Assembly: GCF_000422465.1 (NCBI RefSeq) | Contig: NZ_KE383846.1 | Coordinates: 235,444-299,443 of the forward strand | Direction of reading: 5' to 3' | DNA length: 64,000 nucleotides | Origin: Paenibacillus harenae DSM 16969 | GTDB taxonomy: Bacteria; Bacillota; Bacilli; Paenibacillales; Paenibacillaceae | Part shown: in pieces, positions 1 through 8,937 of the stretch | Position numbering within the stretch: the stretch's first letter is position 1 | Layout: every line of letters starts with the position of its first letter | Program-made: the position numbers and the translations under genes | Notes under the pieces: model-generated | Database searches by the model: none | What the model was told of the DNA's origin: nothing | The model's input: the letters and a program-made list of their open reading frames with translations, nothing else

Positions 1-73
1 AACGGCACTTTTACCTTTGATTCGCCCAATAGTCGCCATACGAGTGAAATAAACGGCACTTTTACCCTTGATT
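1..73. repeat. Two copies of a 22-bp intergenic repeat
   Basis: A 22-bp sequence starting AACGGCACTTTTACC occurs at 1-22 and again at 52-73, differing at one base. The DNA between and after it, to 141, has no reading frame with a ribosome site. It is probably the edge of a longer intergenic repeat tract that continues left of the window. Confidence 0.6.
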
Positions 74-141
74 TCCTGTTCTGTAAACTGCCGACGCTCT
101 CTAAGAGCTGTTTAAGTACAAGCTTCACATAATCCCGCCCG

Positions 142-1197
142 TTAAGGCGTTACCTCTACCGTGCGCTGTTCCCTTGCGCTCTGCAGGCCCAGCTCGATCA
201 GCCGCACCGCCATCCGCGCCTCCTCCGGCTTCACGGCCAGCTCGGCTGTCCCGTTGATCGCCCCGGCTACGTTACAATAATACGACTGGTAGCTGCCGGG
301 GATGGTCTGAATCCGGCCGCTGAAGCGCAAGCCGTCCAGCTCTGCCTCAAGCGTGGCCCAGCTTTCCTCCGGCTCGGCGCCCCATCCGGGGTTTCCGGGC
401 GAAAGGCCTGCTTTGAGCGCGCCTTCCTGGGGATCCTCGCCGTATTTGACGAATGTGCCGGACGTGCCATGCAGCGTATAACGCGGTCCCGGCTGCCTGG
501 CAAGCAGCATTGATCGAAGCGCCAGCCGTAAGCCGTTCCCGTAGGTCAGCGTCACGTCGAACGCATCGTCGGACTTGGCGCCGTCGCGAATCGCCCGTAT
601 ATCCGCGTTGATCTGAAGCGGTGTGCCGAACAACGAAAGAGCCTGATCCAGGAAATGCACCCCCAAATCATAAAATACGCCCGTCCCCGGACCGCCGCTG
701 TCGCGCCATCGCTCCGGATTGGCATTCGGGCTGAAGCGTTCCCAACGGAACTCAGCGTCCGTCAGCCTTCCAAGAACCCCCTTCCGGACGACCTGGCTGA
801 GCGTCAGAAAGTCGCCGTCCCAGCGGCGGTTATGGAAGACGCTGAGCACGAGACCCTTCTCGCGGGCCAGCCCGATCAGCTCGTCGGCTTCGCCAACCGT
901 CGCGGTGAAAGGCTTCTCGACGACGACATGCTTGCCGGCCAGCAGCGCAGCCTTAGCGAATGAATAATGGTCCGTGCTCGGCGTCGTAACGACGATCAGG
1001 CCGATCGACGGATCGGCGTAGAGCGACTCCGCATCCCGGACGATCCTTACCCAAGGGTAACGTTCTCTGGCGCCGTCCCCGCTTCGCTGCACGACGGCGG
1101 CAAGCTTCAGCTCCGGCACCGAAGCGATGACAGGCGCGTGAAACGTCCGGCCGGCGAAGCCGTAACCGATCAGTCCGACGTTGATTACTCGATCCAT
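142..1197 (-). CDS. Gfo/Idh/MocA family oxidoreductase
   Basis: This 351-residue protein is a probable NAD(P)-dependent sugar or polyol dehydrogenase. A Rossmann fold opens it (VGLIGYGFAGRTFHAPVI, residues 6-23), followed by the family signature VVEKPFTA near residue 95 and the C-terminal alpha/beta domain. The reading frame extends about 120 codons further upstream, but that part is low-complexity Lys/Arg/Glu sequence made by a CT-rich DNA repeat. The ATG at 1197 has an AAGGGGG ribosome site, so it is chosen as the start. It is the last gene of a minus-strand operon with an AraC regulator, a TIM-barrel isomerase and a second Gfo/Idh/MocA protein. That layout fits oxidation of an inositol-like or sugar substrate; the substrate cannot be read from the sequence. 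Confidence 0.85.
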   Translation of the reverse strand: MDRVINVGLIGYGFAGRTFHAPVIASVPELKLAAVVQRSGDGARERYPWVRIVRDAESLYADPSIGLIVVTTPSTDHYSFAKAALLAGKHVVVEKPFTATVGEADELIGLAREKGLVLSVFHNRRWDGDFLTLSQVVRKGVLGRLTDAEFRWERFSPNANPERWRDSGGPGTGVFYDLGVHFLDQALSLFGTPLQINADIRAIRDGAKSDDAFDVTLTYGNGLRLALRSMLLARQPGPRYTLHGTSGTFVKYGEDPQEGALKAGLSPGNPGWGAEPEESWATLEAELDGLRFSGRIQTIPGSYQSYYCNVAGAINGTAELAVKPEEARMAVRLIELGLQSAREQRTVEVTP

Positions 1198-1270
1198 AAC
1201 AATATCCCCCTTCGCACTTACTTGGGCAGAATCGCGGCGCTGTTCCCGATACTCCCTGATCCTACCCGAT

Positions 1271-1340
1271 ACTCTCCTTGCTCTCTCTTGCTCTCTCTTG
1301 CTCTCTCTTGCTCTCTTGCTCTCCTTCTCTTGCTTCCCCT
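1271..1340. repeat. CT-rich tandem repeat
   Basis: The 10-bp unit CTCTCTCTTG is repeated exactly three times (1281-1310) and flanked by shortened copies. It lies between the AraC gene and the downstream dehydrogenase. On the transcribed strand it is a purine-rich CAAGAGAGAG run, of a length that could vary by slippage. Confidence 0.8.
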
Positions 1341-1378
1341 GATTCACCTGTTCCTTTGCGCCGTCCGGTCCCGAACGG

Positions 1379-2257
1379 TCATGGTGTCCACATATTGTAT
1401 AAAATCCGGTTCGGCGGATACAGCGAATCGCCGTCGCTGATCGGAACAAGATCCTTATAGATCGGATTGGAGTGCTTTCTGCGATACTCCGTTGCCGTAA
1501 TTCCTCTGACCGACTTGAACACCCGGCTGAAGTAATTCTCATCCGCAAAGCCGACTGCATATGCCACTTCCTTCACGCTCCTCTCTTCGTGGAGCAGGAG
1601 CTGGCAGGCGCGGTCGACCCGTTTATGAATAATAGCTTCACGCGGCGTCCGTCCGAGATGCTTGACGAAAGAACGCGAGAAATGCTCATGCGTCCAGCCG
1701 GCCGTCTGCGCGAGCGTCTCTACGGACAACGGCTCCTCCAGGTGCTTCTCGATATAATCGAGCGCTTTCACCAGCTGCGGAGGAATCGGGCTGGTCTGCG
1801 AGGCCAGAGGTCCGTCTTCGATTAGGCCGTTGATTTCTTGCAGAACCGCAAGCAGAAGGGTGCCGCACCTCTGATGCATCCGATCCGGCACGGCATACAT
1901 CAAGTATAGAATCTGCTTCATCATGCCTAGCGCCAGCTCGCTGCCCCCAGTCACGCGCGACGGTCCGCCCTGCCTTAGAATAGCCAGATCAGGCAGCATA
2001 GCCGGATTCCGCTCGAAGCCGAAATGAATGAACAAATGTCTCGTCGGCTGATTCGTATCATATTCGTAGAGATGGCGCTCGCCCGGACGGGTGATGATGA
2101 AGCTTGGCTCGCGCAGGATATAGGTCTCATCCTCGACCCGGTACACGCTTTCCGACCCGTCCGGAAAAAACAACAGCTCATAGTCGTTAAGAACCCGAGG
2201 GGAAATGCCGGTCCCGGGTTTCTTCACGACATCGCCCGCAATATGGATAACCGGCAA
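1379..2257 (-). CDS. AraC family transcriptional regulator
   Basis: About 292 residues, with an N-terminal cupin-like sensing domain (FIITRPGERHLYEYD near residue 55) and two C-terminal AraC helix-turn-helix motifs. The second ends in the family signature VAYAVGFADENYFSRVFKSV. It probably controls the sugar-dehydrogenase operon that contains it, responding to a sugar ligand. The start is uncertain: the reported first codon is TTG at 2257 and the nearest purine-rich ribosome site (GGAGGAGGGGGG, about 2283-2295) is some 27 bases upstream. No in-frame ATG lies between them, so either a weak start or an error in this stretch is possible. The gene follows the isomerase by 41 bp and is followed by the CT repeat. 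Confidence 0.85.
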   Translation of the reverse strand: MPVIHIAGDVVKKPGTGISPRVLNDYELLFFPDGSESVYRVEDETYILREPSFIITRPGERHLYEYDTNQPTRHLFIHFGFERNPAMLPDLAILRQGGPSRVTGGSELALGMMKQILYLMYAVPDRMHQRCGTLLLAVLQEINGLIEDGPLASQTSPIPPQLVKALDYIEKHLEEPLSVETLAQTAGWTHEHFSRSFVKHLGRTPREAIIHKRVDRACQLLLHEERSVKEVAYAVGFADENYFSRVFKSVRGITATEYRRKHSNPIYKDLVPISDGDSLYPPNRILYNMWTP

Positions 2258-2298
2258 ATAATCATGGATATGAACGGGAGCCGCCCCCCTCCTCCAAG

Positions 2299-3057
2299 CT
2301 ACGGCATCATAATGCCGAGCTTCGTCAAATTCTCGTAGCTGATGCGCAGGCTATCGAACGGATCGCGCCGGCTCTGGTCCTGCTCTACGACGAGCCATTG
2401 CACGCCGATCTCCTCCGCAACGCCGGCAATTTCCTTAAAGTCAAGCACGCCCTCGCCGATCTCGGCAAAAAACTGCTCTTCCCCCTTCTCCACATCCTTG
2501 ATATGGAGCAGCGGCGCGCGCCCCTTCAGCTTCCGAAGGTATGCAGCCGGATCCTCGCCGCCCTTCTTGATCCAGTAGGTGTCCAGCTCGGTCTGCACCA
2601 ATTCCGGGTCCGTCTCGCGCAGCAGAATATCTAGCGCGTATTCGCCGCCGAATTTCTCGAATTCCCAGTCGTGATTATGATAGAGGAACGTAATGCCGCG
2701 CTTCCGGAAAATCTCGCCGGCCTCATTCATTTTTTTCGCTTTCTCCAGAACGTCTTCACGGGATGAGAAGCGAAGTGAGATCGCAACGAACCGTCCGCCG
2801 TCCACCTCGTCGAGGTAATCGGCAATCGCATGAGCGTCAAAATCGAAGGTATCGAAGCCGGCATGCGTGCCGATAACCTTCAATCCCAGCCGGTCCAGCA
2901 GCGCTTTCTGGCGGGCAACCGTTATGCCTTGCGGCGGACGGCCAAGCTCGATGCCTTTATAGCCGATTGCGGCTACCCTTTCAAGAGCGCCTTCATAATC
3001 CTGAGACAGCGCTTCACGAATCGTATATGGCTGGACGGCAACCGGAAATTGTTTCAT
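2299..3057 (-). CDS. Sugar phosphate isomerase/epimerase (AP endonuclease family 2 fold)
   Basis: A 252-residue TIM-barrel protein of the xylose-isomerase-like family. Visible features are the N-terminal YTIREALSQDYEGALERVAAIGYKGIEL stretch, in which a Glu ends a barrel strand, the mid-protein FLYHNHDWEF motif with metal-ligand His/Asp, QTELDTYWIKKGG, and LLHIKDV. These are the usual positions of the divalent-metal ligands. It probably isomerises or epimerises a keto-sugar or inosose made by one of the flanking Gfo/Idh/MocA dehydrogenases. The ATG at 3057 has an AGGTGA ribosome site. It sits between the first dehydrogenase gene (78 bp upstream) and the AraC gene. The exact substrate is unknown. 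Confidence 0.85.
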   Translation of the reverse strand: MKQFPVAVQPYTIREALSQDYEGALERVAAIGYKGIELGRPPQGITVARQKALLDRLGLKVIGTHAGFDTFDFDAHAIADYLDEVDGGRFVAISLRFSSREDVLEKAKKMNEAGEIFRKRGITFLYHNHDWEFEKFGGEYALDILLRETDPELVQTELDTYWIKKGGEDPAAYLRKLKGRAPLLHIKDVEKGEEQFFAEIGEGVLDFKEIAGVAEEIGVQWLVVEQDQSRRDPFDSLRISYENLTKLGIMMP

Positions 3058-3134
3058 GGACGATTCACCTGGCCTTTTCGGAATTTTAGCCCTGTATGAC
3101 GCAGCTGTAATGGATATGCTCCAATTATAGGAGA

Positions 3135-4247
3135 TTATGAATCAAGCATGTTGTATTTAAGACCAAGCGGCAGCGGCTTCGGACGTTCGACGGTAGACTC
3201 AAGTCGTACATGCTTCTCCGTATCGGACGCTTCGAAAATACCGAGCGAAATATCAAGGATGTGGCGCGCGAGACTTCCGCTTGCGCGGTTCGAACGTCCC
3301 GACTGGATCGCGTAAGCCATATCGGCTACGCCCATGCCGCGGCCTTCCTCCGCATAAGGATGCGAATGAGGAACCTCCTTCAGCTCGCCGCTTGCAAATC
3401 TGATCGAAACCGCGCCGCCGAAGAAATTCGGATCGGGCACGATCAGATTTCCTTCCGTCCCGTATACCTCAAGCCGGGGCGCATAGCCGAAGCTTTCTTT
3501 GGCCGCTTGCAGGCTGGCGACGGCGCCGCTTGCGAAATCCAGCACAGCCGTGACGTTCGTCGGCGCCTCTACCGGAACCGTCTTGCCGTACGCGTGCGAC
3601 TTCGGATTTTTAATCGTAATTTCCTTGTTCAACTGTTGGGCGGAACCTGTAACGCGGCGGACAGGTCCAAGCATCGCGACCAGCGCGGTCAAATAGTAGG
3701 GGCCCATATCCATGATCGGGTCTCCGCCAAGCTTCAAGAAGTTCTGGAAGTTCGGATGCATGCCGCCGGAAGCGTTGCCCATGATGATCGTGCCGCTGGC
3801 CGCGTACGGCGTGCCGATCCAGCCGTCGTCGATCAGCTTGATGCAGGTCTGAATGCCTGCGCCAAGGAACGTGTCCGGCGCGCAGCCGACGAGCAAGCCT
3901 TTCTGCCCGGCTAAGGCAAGCACCTCATCCGCATCCGCGCGGTTCAGCGCGAACGGCTTCTCCGTATAGACATGTTTGCCGGCATGCAGCGCTTTCAAAT
4001 TCAGCGGCGCGTGCGCGGCCGGCGCGGTCAGGTTGAGCACGATTTCGATTTCCGGATCGTCCAACAATTCATCCACCGTATACACATGCGGGATATTGTA
4101 CTCCTCCGCGCGCTTCCGGGCCAGCTCCGGCACCAGATCCGCAACCGCCTTGACCTCCAGAATGTTATCGAACATTCCCGTGCAGTTTTTCAAATAAATG
4201 TTGCTGATGACTCCCGCACCAATGACACCGATCTTGATTTTGCGCAT
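3135..4247 (-). CDS. Gfo/Idh/MocA family oxidoreductase, operon-leading copy
   Basis: A 370-residue NAD(P)-dependent dehydrogenase. A Rossmann motif (KIGVIGAGVISNIYLKN) begins at residue 3, the family YTEKPFALN motif lies near residue 92, and GGDPIMDMGPYYLTAL forms the active-site region. The frame extends to 4307, but the ATG at 4247 has a GGAGAGGAAG ribosome site and starts directly at the Rossmann strand. It is the first gene of the minus-strand operon with the isomerase, the AraC regulator and the second dehydrogenase. A candidate promoter lies at 4296-4324. The two dehydrogenases differ in sequence, so they probably act at different steps. Confidence 0.88.
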   Translation of the reverse strand: MRKIKIGVIGAGVISNIYLKNCTGMFDNILEVKAVADLVPELARKRAEEYNIPHVYTVDELLDDPEIEIVLNLTAPAAHAPLNLKALHAGKHVYTEKPFALNRADADEVLALAGQKGLLVGCAPDTFLGAGIQTCIKLIDDGWIGTPYAASGTIIMGNASGGMHPNFQNFLKLGGDPIMDMGPYYLTALVAMLGPVRRVTGSAQQLNKEITIKNPKSHAYGKTVPVEAPTNVTAVLDFASGAVASLQAAKESFGYAPRLEVYGTEGNLIVPDPNFFGGAVSIRFASGELKEVPHSHPYAEEGRGMGVADMAYAIQSGRSNRASGSLARHILDISLGIFEASDTEKHVRLESTVERPKPLPLGLKYNMLDS

Positions 4248-4295
4248 ATGGATCTTCCTCTCCGCCTGATAATGGACTTGGACTTGCATGCTCCT

Positions 4296-4324
4296 ATTAT
4301 GGACCACGAACGTCCCGATCTCAA
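4296..4324 (-). promoter_or_regulatory. Candidate sigma-A promoter of the sugar-dehydrogenase operon
   Basis: On the minus strand TTGAGA (4324-4319) and CATAAT (4301-4296) are separated by 17 bp, about 50 bp upstream of the ATG at 4247. The rest of 4325-4534 shows no gene. Confidence 0.5.
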
Positions 4325-4534
4325 TGGATGATCCCGAACAAAAACTGGACTAATTTGATATTCACCCCTGACATGGACACGCTTACACATCCCTTTTTTA
4401 CAGTTTTATATTGAAATGCACGACTTATTTGACATTACTATGCATAAAAGGCGGAGGCTCCGCCCGAACCGTTAACCGTACCTTCATGCCGCACGGTTCT
4501 ATGCCGTCTATTTGCGCTAAAGCTGCTGTCCGCA

Positions 4535-4574
4535 ATAAAAAAAGACTCCGCCCAATTTCCCAGGCAGGAGTCTT
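4535..4574 (-). terminator. Rho-independent terminator after the small acidic protein gene
   Basis: On the minus strand an 8-bp stem (AAGACTCC / GGAGTCTT) encloses a 17-nt loop and is followed by a run of seven T. It lies 18 bp after the stop codon at 4592. Confidence 0.8.
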
Positions 4575-4591
4575 CATTCATGTACCGGATG

Positions 4592-4870
4592 TCAGTCCAC
4601 GTAACCGGCAACGCCTTTGTCCATCAAATAATCCATTTCGGCATCCAATATCGATTCGACCACCAGCTCGTTCGACTTGACGTCCGGGCGGCTGAGAATA
4701 TAATCAACCAGCTCGTCGCTGTCGATTTCGACCTCGCCGTTCTTGTCTTCCTTGGCATTGTTAATGAAGGCTTGCTCATGCTTCAGCACGAGCTTGATCA
4801 GCTTCTCGTCGGCATCCGTCTCTGTCGCTATGTAGCTAAGCAGCTCCTGCTCATTGATTTGTTCGCTCAT
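4592..4870 (-). CDS. Small acidic protein of unknown function
   Basis: A 92-residue protein with no recognised domain. It is strongly acidic and predicted mostly helical, opening MSEQINEQELLSYIATETDA and ending in DYLMDKGVAGYVD. The gene looks genuine: an AGGAG ribosome site is placed correctly before the ATG at 4870, an extended -10 (TGGTACAAT) lies upstream, and a strong terminator follows. It is monocistronic, between the ABC exporter operon and the sugar-dehydrogenase operon, both on the same strand. There is no signal peptide and no membrane segment, so a cytoplasmic role is likely. The middle section alternates acidic residues with Leu/Ile in a way that would suit a helical bundle; this is inference. 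Confidence 0.75.
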   Translation of the reverse strand: MSEQINEQELLSYIATETDADEKLIKLVLKHEQAFINNAKEDKNGEVEIDSDELVDYILSRPDVKSNELVVESILDAEMDYLMDKGVAGYVD

Positions 4871-4971
4871 TTTCTTGTCATCTCCTAATTGTCATACTCG
4901 TCTTATTGTACCATATTGGCGCGCAAGTCATCCTTGCTGCCTTTCTTCGCGCGCCCCAAAGTTTCCCCCCA

Positions 4972-6711
4972 TTAGGCCTCCCGAACCAGCTGACTGCCAT
5001 GAAGCCGTTCATACAACCCTCTGCGGGCCATCAGCTCTTCATGGCTCCCCCGTTCAGCGATTTCGCCGTCCTTGATGAACAGAATCGTATCCGCATGGCG
5101 AATCGTGCTGAGACGATGCGCGATGACGAAGCTTGTTCTTCCCTGTAGCAGACGCTTCATCGCTTCTTGAATTTGCAGCTCCGTCAGCGTGTCGACGCTG
5201 CTGGTCGCCTCATCGAGGATGAGCAGCGCCGGGTCGGACAATATCGCGCGGGCAATCGTAATCAGCTGCCGCTGCCCGTGACTGACGTTGCCGCCCTCCG
5301 CAGACAGCAGCGTCTCGTAACCGTTCTCCAGCTTGACGATGAAGCCGTGCGCATTCGCCTGAACGGCTGCCTGCTCCACCTCCGCGTCCGTGGCGTCCAG
5401 CTTGCCGTAGCGGATATTCTCGCGGATCGTTCCCGAGAACAAATGCGCATCCTGCAGCACAATGCCAAGCTGTCTGCGCAGGCTGTTTTTGTCCAGTCCG
5501 CGAATATCCTCATCATCTATCAAAATTTGGCCGCCTGTAATGTCATAGAAACGTCCGATCAAGTTAATGATCGTGGTCTTGCCGGCGCCCGTAGGCCCGA
5601 CTAACGCGATCGTCTCCCCCGGCATTGCGGTAAAGCTAATATTTCGCAAAGCGGCGGTGCCTTCGGCGTACTCAAATTGAACCTGGCGGAATTCCACCTT
5701 GCCCGTTATGGACAACGCCTGCTTGCCGCCCTCATTATCCTCGTATTCCGAAGGAATGTCCATCATCTCGAACACCCGCTCCGCGCCCGCAACACCCGAC
5801 TGGATCAAATTAAATTGATTCGCGACTTCGTTCAGCGGTCCGCTGAACTGCCGGGAATAACCCAGAAAGCTGATAATAACGCCGACTGTTGCCAGATCGC
5901 GAACAGCCAGCCAGCCGCCGGCGCCGGCAATAATCAAGTAACTGATATGGCTGAACATGTTCATGAACGGCCCCATGGACCCGGAATAAATTTGCGCCTT
6001 GATGCCAACCTTCTTCAGTCTGGCATTCGCTTCGCCGAACTGTCCGGCCATCCGCTCCTCCTGATGGAACAGCAGGGCGACCTTCTGCCCGGATACCGTT
6101 TCCTCAATGAAGCCGTTCAAACTGCCAAGCTCCTGCTGCTGACCCTTGAACTGCCGCTGCGTGATCTTCGCGATCCGCTTCGACACATAGACGATCAGAG
6201 GGATAACAACCAGAGCGATTAACGTCAGCCAGACATTCAGGATCAGCATCATCGTGAAGGAGCCGATCAGCATAATGACGCTGGAAATAATTTGAATAAG
6301 GCTTTGATTCAACGTATTTGTCACATTGTCGATATCATTCGTCGTCCGGCTCATGAGCTCGCCGTGGCTTTTGCCGGAGAAGAACGGGATCGGCAGCTTT
6401 TGAAAATGAACGAATAAATCCTTTCGAAGCCGCCACACCGTCCGCTGTGACACATCCGCCAGGAAAAACGCCTGAAGCCAGCTCACGAGGCTGCCTGCCC
6501 CGTATACGCTTAGCATCAGAAGGCAAATCGGCAGCAAGCCGTCATAGCGCTCCGCAATAATATAATCGTCAAGCGCAACCCCGAGCAGATAAGGCCCCGC
6601 AAGTGTGAGACCAGCCGCAGCGATCGTAAGCGCAATAACCGCAATCAGCCTGGCACGTTGTTGGAATAAATAAGCGCAGAGTCTTTTTAGGGTAGAAAAC
6701 GTATGATTCAT
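4972..6711 (-). CDS. ABC exporter half-transporter (permease-ATPase fusion), second partner
   Basis: A 579-residue fused half-transporter. An N-terminal six-helix transmembrane domain covers about residues 1-320. The ATPase domain follows, with Walker A GPTGAGKTT near residue 370, a Q-loop (LQDAHLF), a degenerate signature NVSHGQRQ, Walker B LLILDEATSSVD and an H-loop (AHRLS). It resembles the YfiC/BmrD side of heterodimeric multidrug or lipid exporters. The ribosome site AAGGAGCG overlaps the end of the upstream gene, whose stop is 3 bp away, so the two are co-translated and probably form one heterodimer. The substrate is unknown. Confidence 0.9.
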   Translation of the reverse strand: MNHTFSTLKRLCAYLFQQRARLIAVIALTIAAAGLTLAGPYLLGVALDDYIIAERYDGLLPICLLMLSVYGAGSLVSWLQAFFLADVSQRTVWRLRKDLFVHFQKLPIPFFSGKSHGELMSRTTNDIDNVTNTLNQSLIQIISSVIMLIGSFTMMLILNVWLTLIALVVIPLIVYVSKRIAKITQRQFKGQQQELGSLNGFIEETVSGQKVALLFHQEERMAGQFGEANARLKKVGIKAQIYSGSMGPFMNMFSHISYLIIAGAGGWLAVRDLATVGVIISFLGYSRQFSGPLNEVANQFNLIQSGVAGAERVFEMMDIPSEYEDNEGGKQALSITGKVEFRQVQFEYAEGTAALRNISFTAMPGETIALVGPTGAGKTTIINLIGRFYDITGGQILIDDEDIRGLDKNSLRRQLGIVLQDAHLFSGTIRENIRYGKLDATDAEVEQAAVQANAHGFIVKLENGYETLLSAEGGNVSHGQRQLITIARAILSDPALLILDEATSSVDTLTELQIQEAMKRLLQGRTSFVIAHRLSTIRHADTILFIKDGEIAERGSHEELMARRGLYERLHGSQLVREA

Positions 6712-6714
6712 CCG

Positions 6715-8448
6715 TTACGCTCCTTGCTGCGATATAGCAATCTGCCGGTAAAGCCCGCTTTGCCCAAGCAGCTCCCGATGGGTGCCTATTGCGGTAATTC
6801 GACCGTCTTCCAGCACGAGAATCCGGTCGGCTTCTTCAATAGACGCGATTCGCTGCCCGATAATGAGGCAGGTGCTGTCCTTCATGACCGTTTGCAGCGA
6901 TTTCCTTATCAGCAGATCCGTGTTCAAATCGACCGCGCTCGTGCAATCGTCGAGAATGACGATTTTCGGCTTGAGCAGCAGCGTCCGCGCAATCGATAAG
7001 CGCTGCTTCTGCCCGCCGGACAAATTGACGCCGCGCTGTCCGAGAACGGTATCGTAGCCTTGCTCCAGCTTCATAATAAATTCATGCGCCTGCGCGGCTC
7101 TGGCGGCGGCCTCGATCTCTTCTATCGTGGATTCCGGCTTGCCGTAACTAATATTCTCACGAATCGTGCCGCTGAACAGATGCGCCTGCTGCAGCACCAT
7201 GCCGACCTCGCGATGCAGCTCCCCGGGATCAATCTCGCCGACCGGCAGAGCATCGATACGAATGACGCCCTCCGTCACGTCGTACAGCCTCGGTATCAGG
7301 CTGACGAGCGTCGATTTGCCCGATCCGTTCGCCCCGACGATGCCAATCGTCTCTCCGGGCTCCGCCGTAAAATGAATATCACGAAGAACCGCTTTATCCC
7401 GATCCCCGTCGTAGCTGAAGCTGACATACTCAAAGGAAAGACGGCCTTCACGTATTGCAGAGGGAGCTTTCCCGCCCGCTTGCGCTGCCCGTGCACCCTG
7501 GTTATCCGCAGGTACGGCTAATATCTCGTTAATACGGTCGGCGGATGCCTTCGCGCGCGATATCGCCATCAACTGGTTGCCAAGCCCCAGAGTGGAGAAG
7601 AGCAGCTGCGTAATATAGGTCAAAAAGGCGGCAAGGCTGCCGACCGACAAAGCCCCCTTCTCGGACAGCATGCCTCCGTACCACAAGGCAACGACGATAC
7701 TAAAGTTCAAAATGACCGACATCAGCGGCGTATTGAGCGCTACGATTTTCGCCGCCTTCAAACTGGCGCGGAGCAGACTCCCGTTCGCCTTGCCGAAGCG
7801 CTCCTCCTCGTAGCTTGAGCGTACAAATGCCTTAATTACGCGTATACCGGACAAGTTCTCCTGCATCACCGTATTCACATGATCCAGCCTTTGCTGCATC
7901 TTCGAGAAAAGCGGCACCGTCAATCGGGTCGTCACGATAAGAAAGGCCGCAAGCAGCGGAAGCATGGCCAGCAGAATAACAGACAGCCGCGGGCTGATCG
8001 AGTACGCCATCACGAAGCTGCCGGCAATGATGAACGTATCGCGCGCAAAGACGCGAAGAAGCAGAAAAACCAGATTTTGAATTTGCGTGATATCCCCAGT
8101 CAGACGGGTTACGATGGAGCCGGACCCAAAGCGGTCGAGCGTACGGAGCGAGAGCGCTTGAACCTTTTGGAACAGCTCCTGCCTTAGATCGGCGCCGAAG
8201 CTTTGCGAGGCGATGGTGGCGAACACGGTGCAGCCGACGCCCCCAAGCAGGCCGATAAGCGCAGCCAGCAGCATCTTCGGCGACGTAGCGGCAATATGGC
8301 CGAGATCGCCTTTCATCATGCCTTCATTGACGATACTCGCCATCCATTTCGGCTGCTGCAGATCCATCCAGACCTCGAGCAGCATGAAGAGCGGGGCCAA
8401 GAAGGCGGACAACCAATATTTTTTGAGAAACCCAGCAAGCCTGAACAA
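6715..8448 (-). CDS. ABC exporter half-transporter (permease-ATPase fusion), first partner
   Basis: A 577-residue half-transporter with a six-helix transmembrane domain, then an ATPase domain with Walker A GANGSGKST near residue 370, signature NLSGGQKQ and Walker B IVILDDCTSAVD. Here the residue after the Walker B Asp is Asp instead of the catalytic Glu. That is the usual mark of the degenerate site in a heterodimeric exporter, so this subunit carries the inactive site and its partner at 4972-6711 the active one. The start is a TTG at 8448 with a GAGGTG ribosome site. The YfiB-type family is a good match. No dedicated regulator is adjacent. Confidence 0.9.
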   Translation of the reverse strand: MFRLAGFLKKYWLSAFLAPLFMLLEVWMDLQQPKWMASIVNEGMMKGDLGHIAATSPKMLLAALIGLLGGVGCTVFATIASQSFGADLRQELFQKVQALSLRTLDRFGSGSIVTRLTGDITQIQNLVFLLLRVFARDTFIIAGSFVMAYSISPRLSVILLAMLPLLAAFLIVTTRLTVPLFSKMQQRLDHVNTVMQENLSGIRVIKAFVRSSYEEERFGKANGSLLRASLKAAKIVALNTPLMSVILNFSIVVALWYGGMLSEKGALSVGSLAAFLTYITQLLFSTLGLGNQLMAISRAKASADRINEILAVPADNQGARAAQAGGKAPSAIREGRLSFEYVSFSYDGDRDKAVLRDIHFTAEPGETIGIVGANGSGKSTLVSLIPRLYDVTEGVIRIDALPVGEIDPGELHREVGMVLQQAHLFSGTIRENISYGKPESTIEEIEAAARAAQAHEFIMKLEQGYDTVLGQRGVNLSGGQKQRLSIARTLLLKPKIVILDDCTSAVDLNTDLLIRKSLQTVMKDSTCLIIGQRIASIEEADRILVLEDGRITAIGTHRELLGQSGLYRQIAISQQGA

Positions 8449-8602
8449 GCAAACACCTCAAACTTTCATGATAATCTCTTAATCTATATAATTTGAACAA
8501 ATGAATTACCGTACACCAGGCAGCATGAGGAATGATTTTAATCATTCTCACTCTAACGGTTGTCTGAGCCCTTATTTGCCTAAAAAAGCACGTTTCAAAT
8601 TT

Positions 8603-8736
8603 GTAACGGCTGCTACAGACCTTATCCGGAGATTTTCAGCCCGAAAATGAGCTGATATCGGGAAATAGCGTCTGTCAGCTCCGTTACATTTTTATAATGG
8701 CCGATATTGCACAAATAACGTATGTAGTGGCCGTTA
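8603..8736. repeat. Palindromic intergenic element
   Basis: A unit at 8603-8687 starts GTAACGG and ends CCGTTAC, with imperfect inverted arms of about 18 bp (ACAGAC at one end, GTCTGT at the other). A second, shorter palindrome at 8695-8736 has TAATGGCC and GGCCGTTA ends. Neither encodes a protein. The arrangement resembles a small non-autonomous repeat or dispersed palindromic unit. The remaining DNA between 8449 and 8890 holds no gene. Confidence 0.6.
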
Positions 8737-8813
8737 AACTCATCAAGTGGCATGTGTTAGCCATATCTCTCCACTCGAGTCGCGCAATTCTCTGGTTCAA
8801 CTTATATAGCTAA

Positions 8814-8825
8814 GAGAACGTTCTC
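8814..8825. promoter_or_regulatory. 12-bp palindrome GAGAACGTTCTC
   Basis: A perfect CG-centred palindrome of the shape bound by LacI-family proteins, 70-80 bp upstream of the folD promoter. No bound regulator can be named, and it could be chance. Confidence 0.3.
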
Positions 8826-8893
8826 CCGGCGCGGCGCTAAAAACTTAAAGCTATTATAGCACAGCGCTTCTTATCCGGATTCGTACAAAAGTG

Positions 8894-8922
8894 TTGTGAT
8901 TATCCGGTTCAACTGTTACGAT
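8894..8922 (+). promoter_or_regulatory. Candidate sigma-A promoter of folD
   Basis: TTGTGA at 8894-8899 and TACGAT at 8917-8922 are separated by 17 bp. Transcription would start near 8929, just ahead of the riboswitch aptamer. Confidence 0.5.
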
Positions 8923-8937
8923 GGATTTACCAATTCA

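Noticed and set aside
1198..1560. N-terminal extension of the first Gfo/Idh/MocA protein
   Set aside because: It is low-complexity sequence translated from the CT repeat, and a good ribosome site precedes the internal ATG at 1197.
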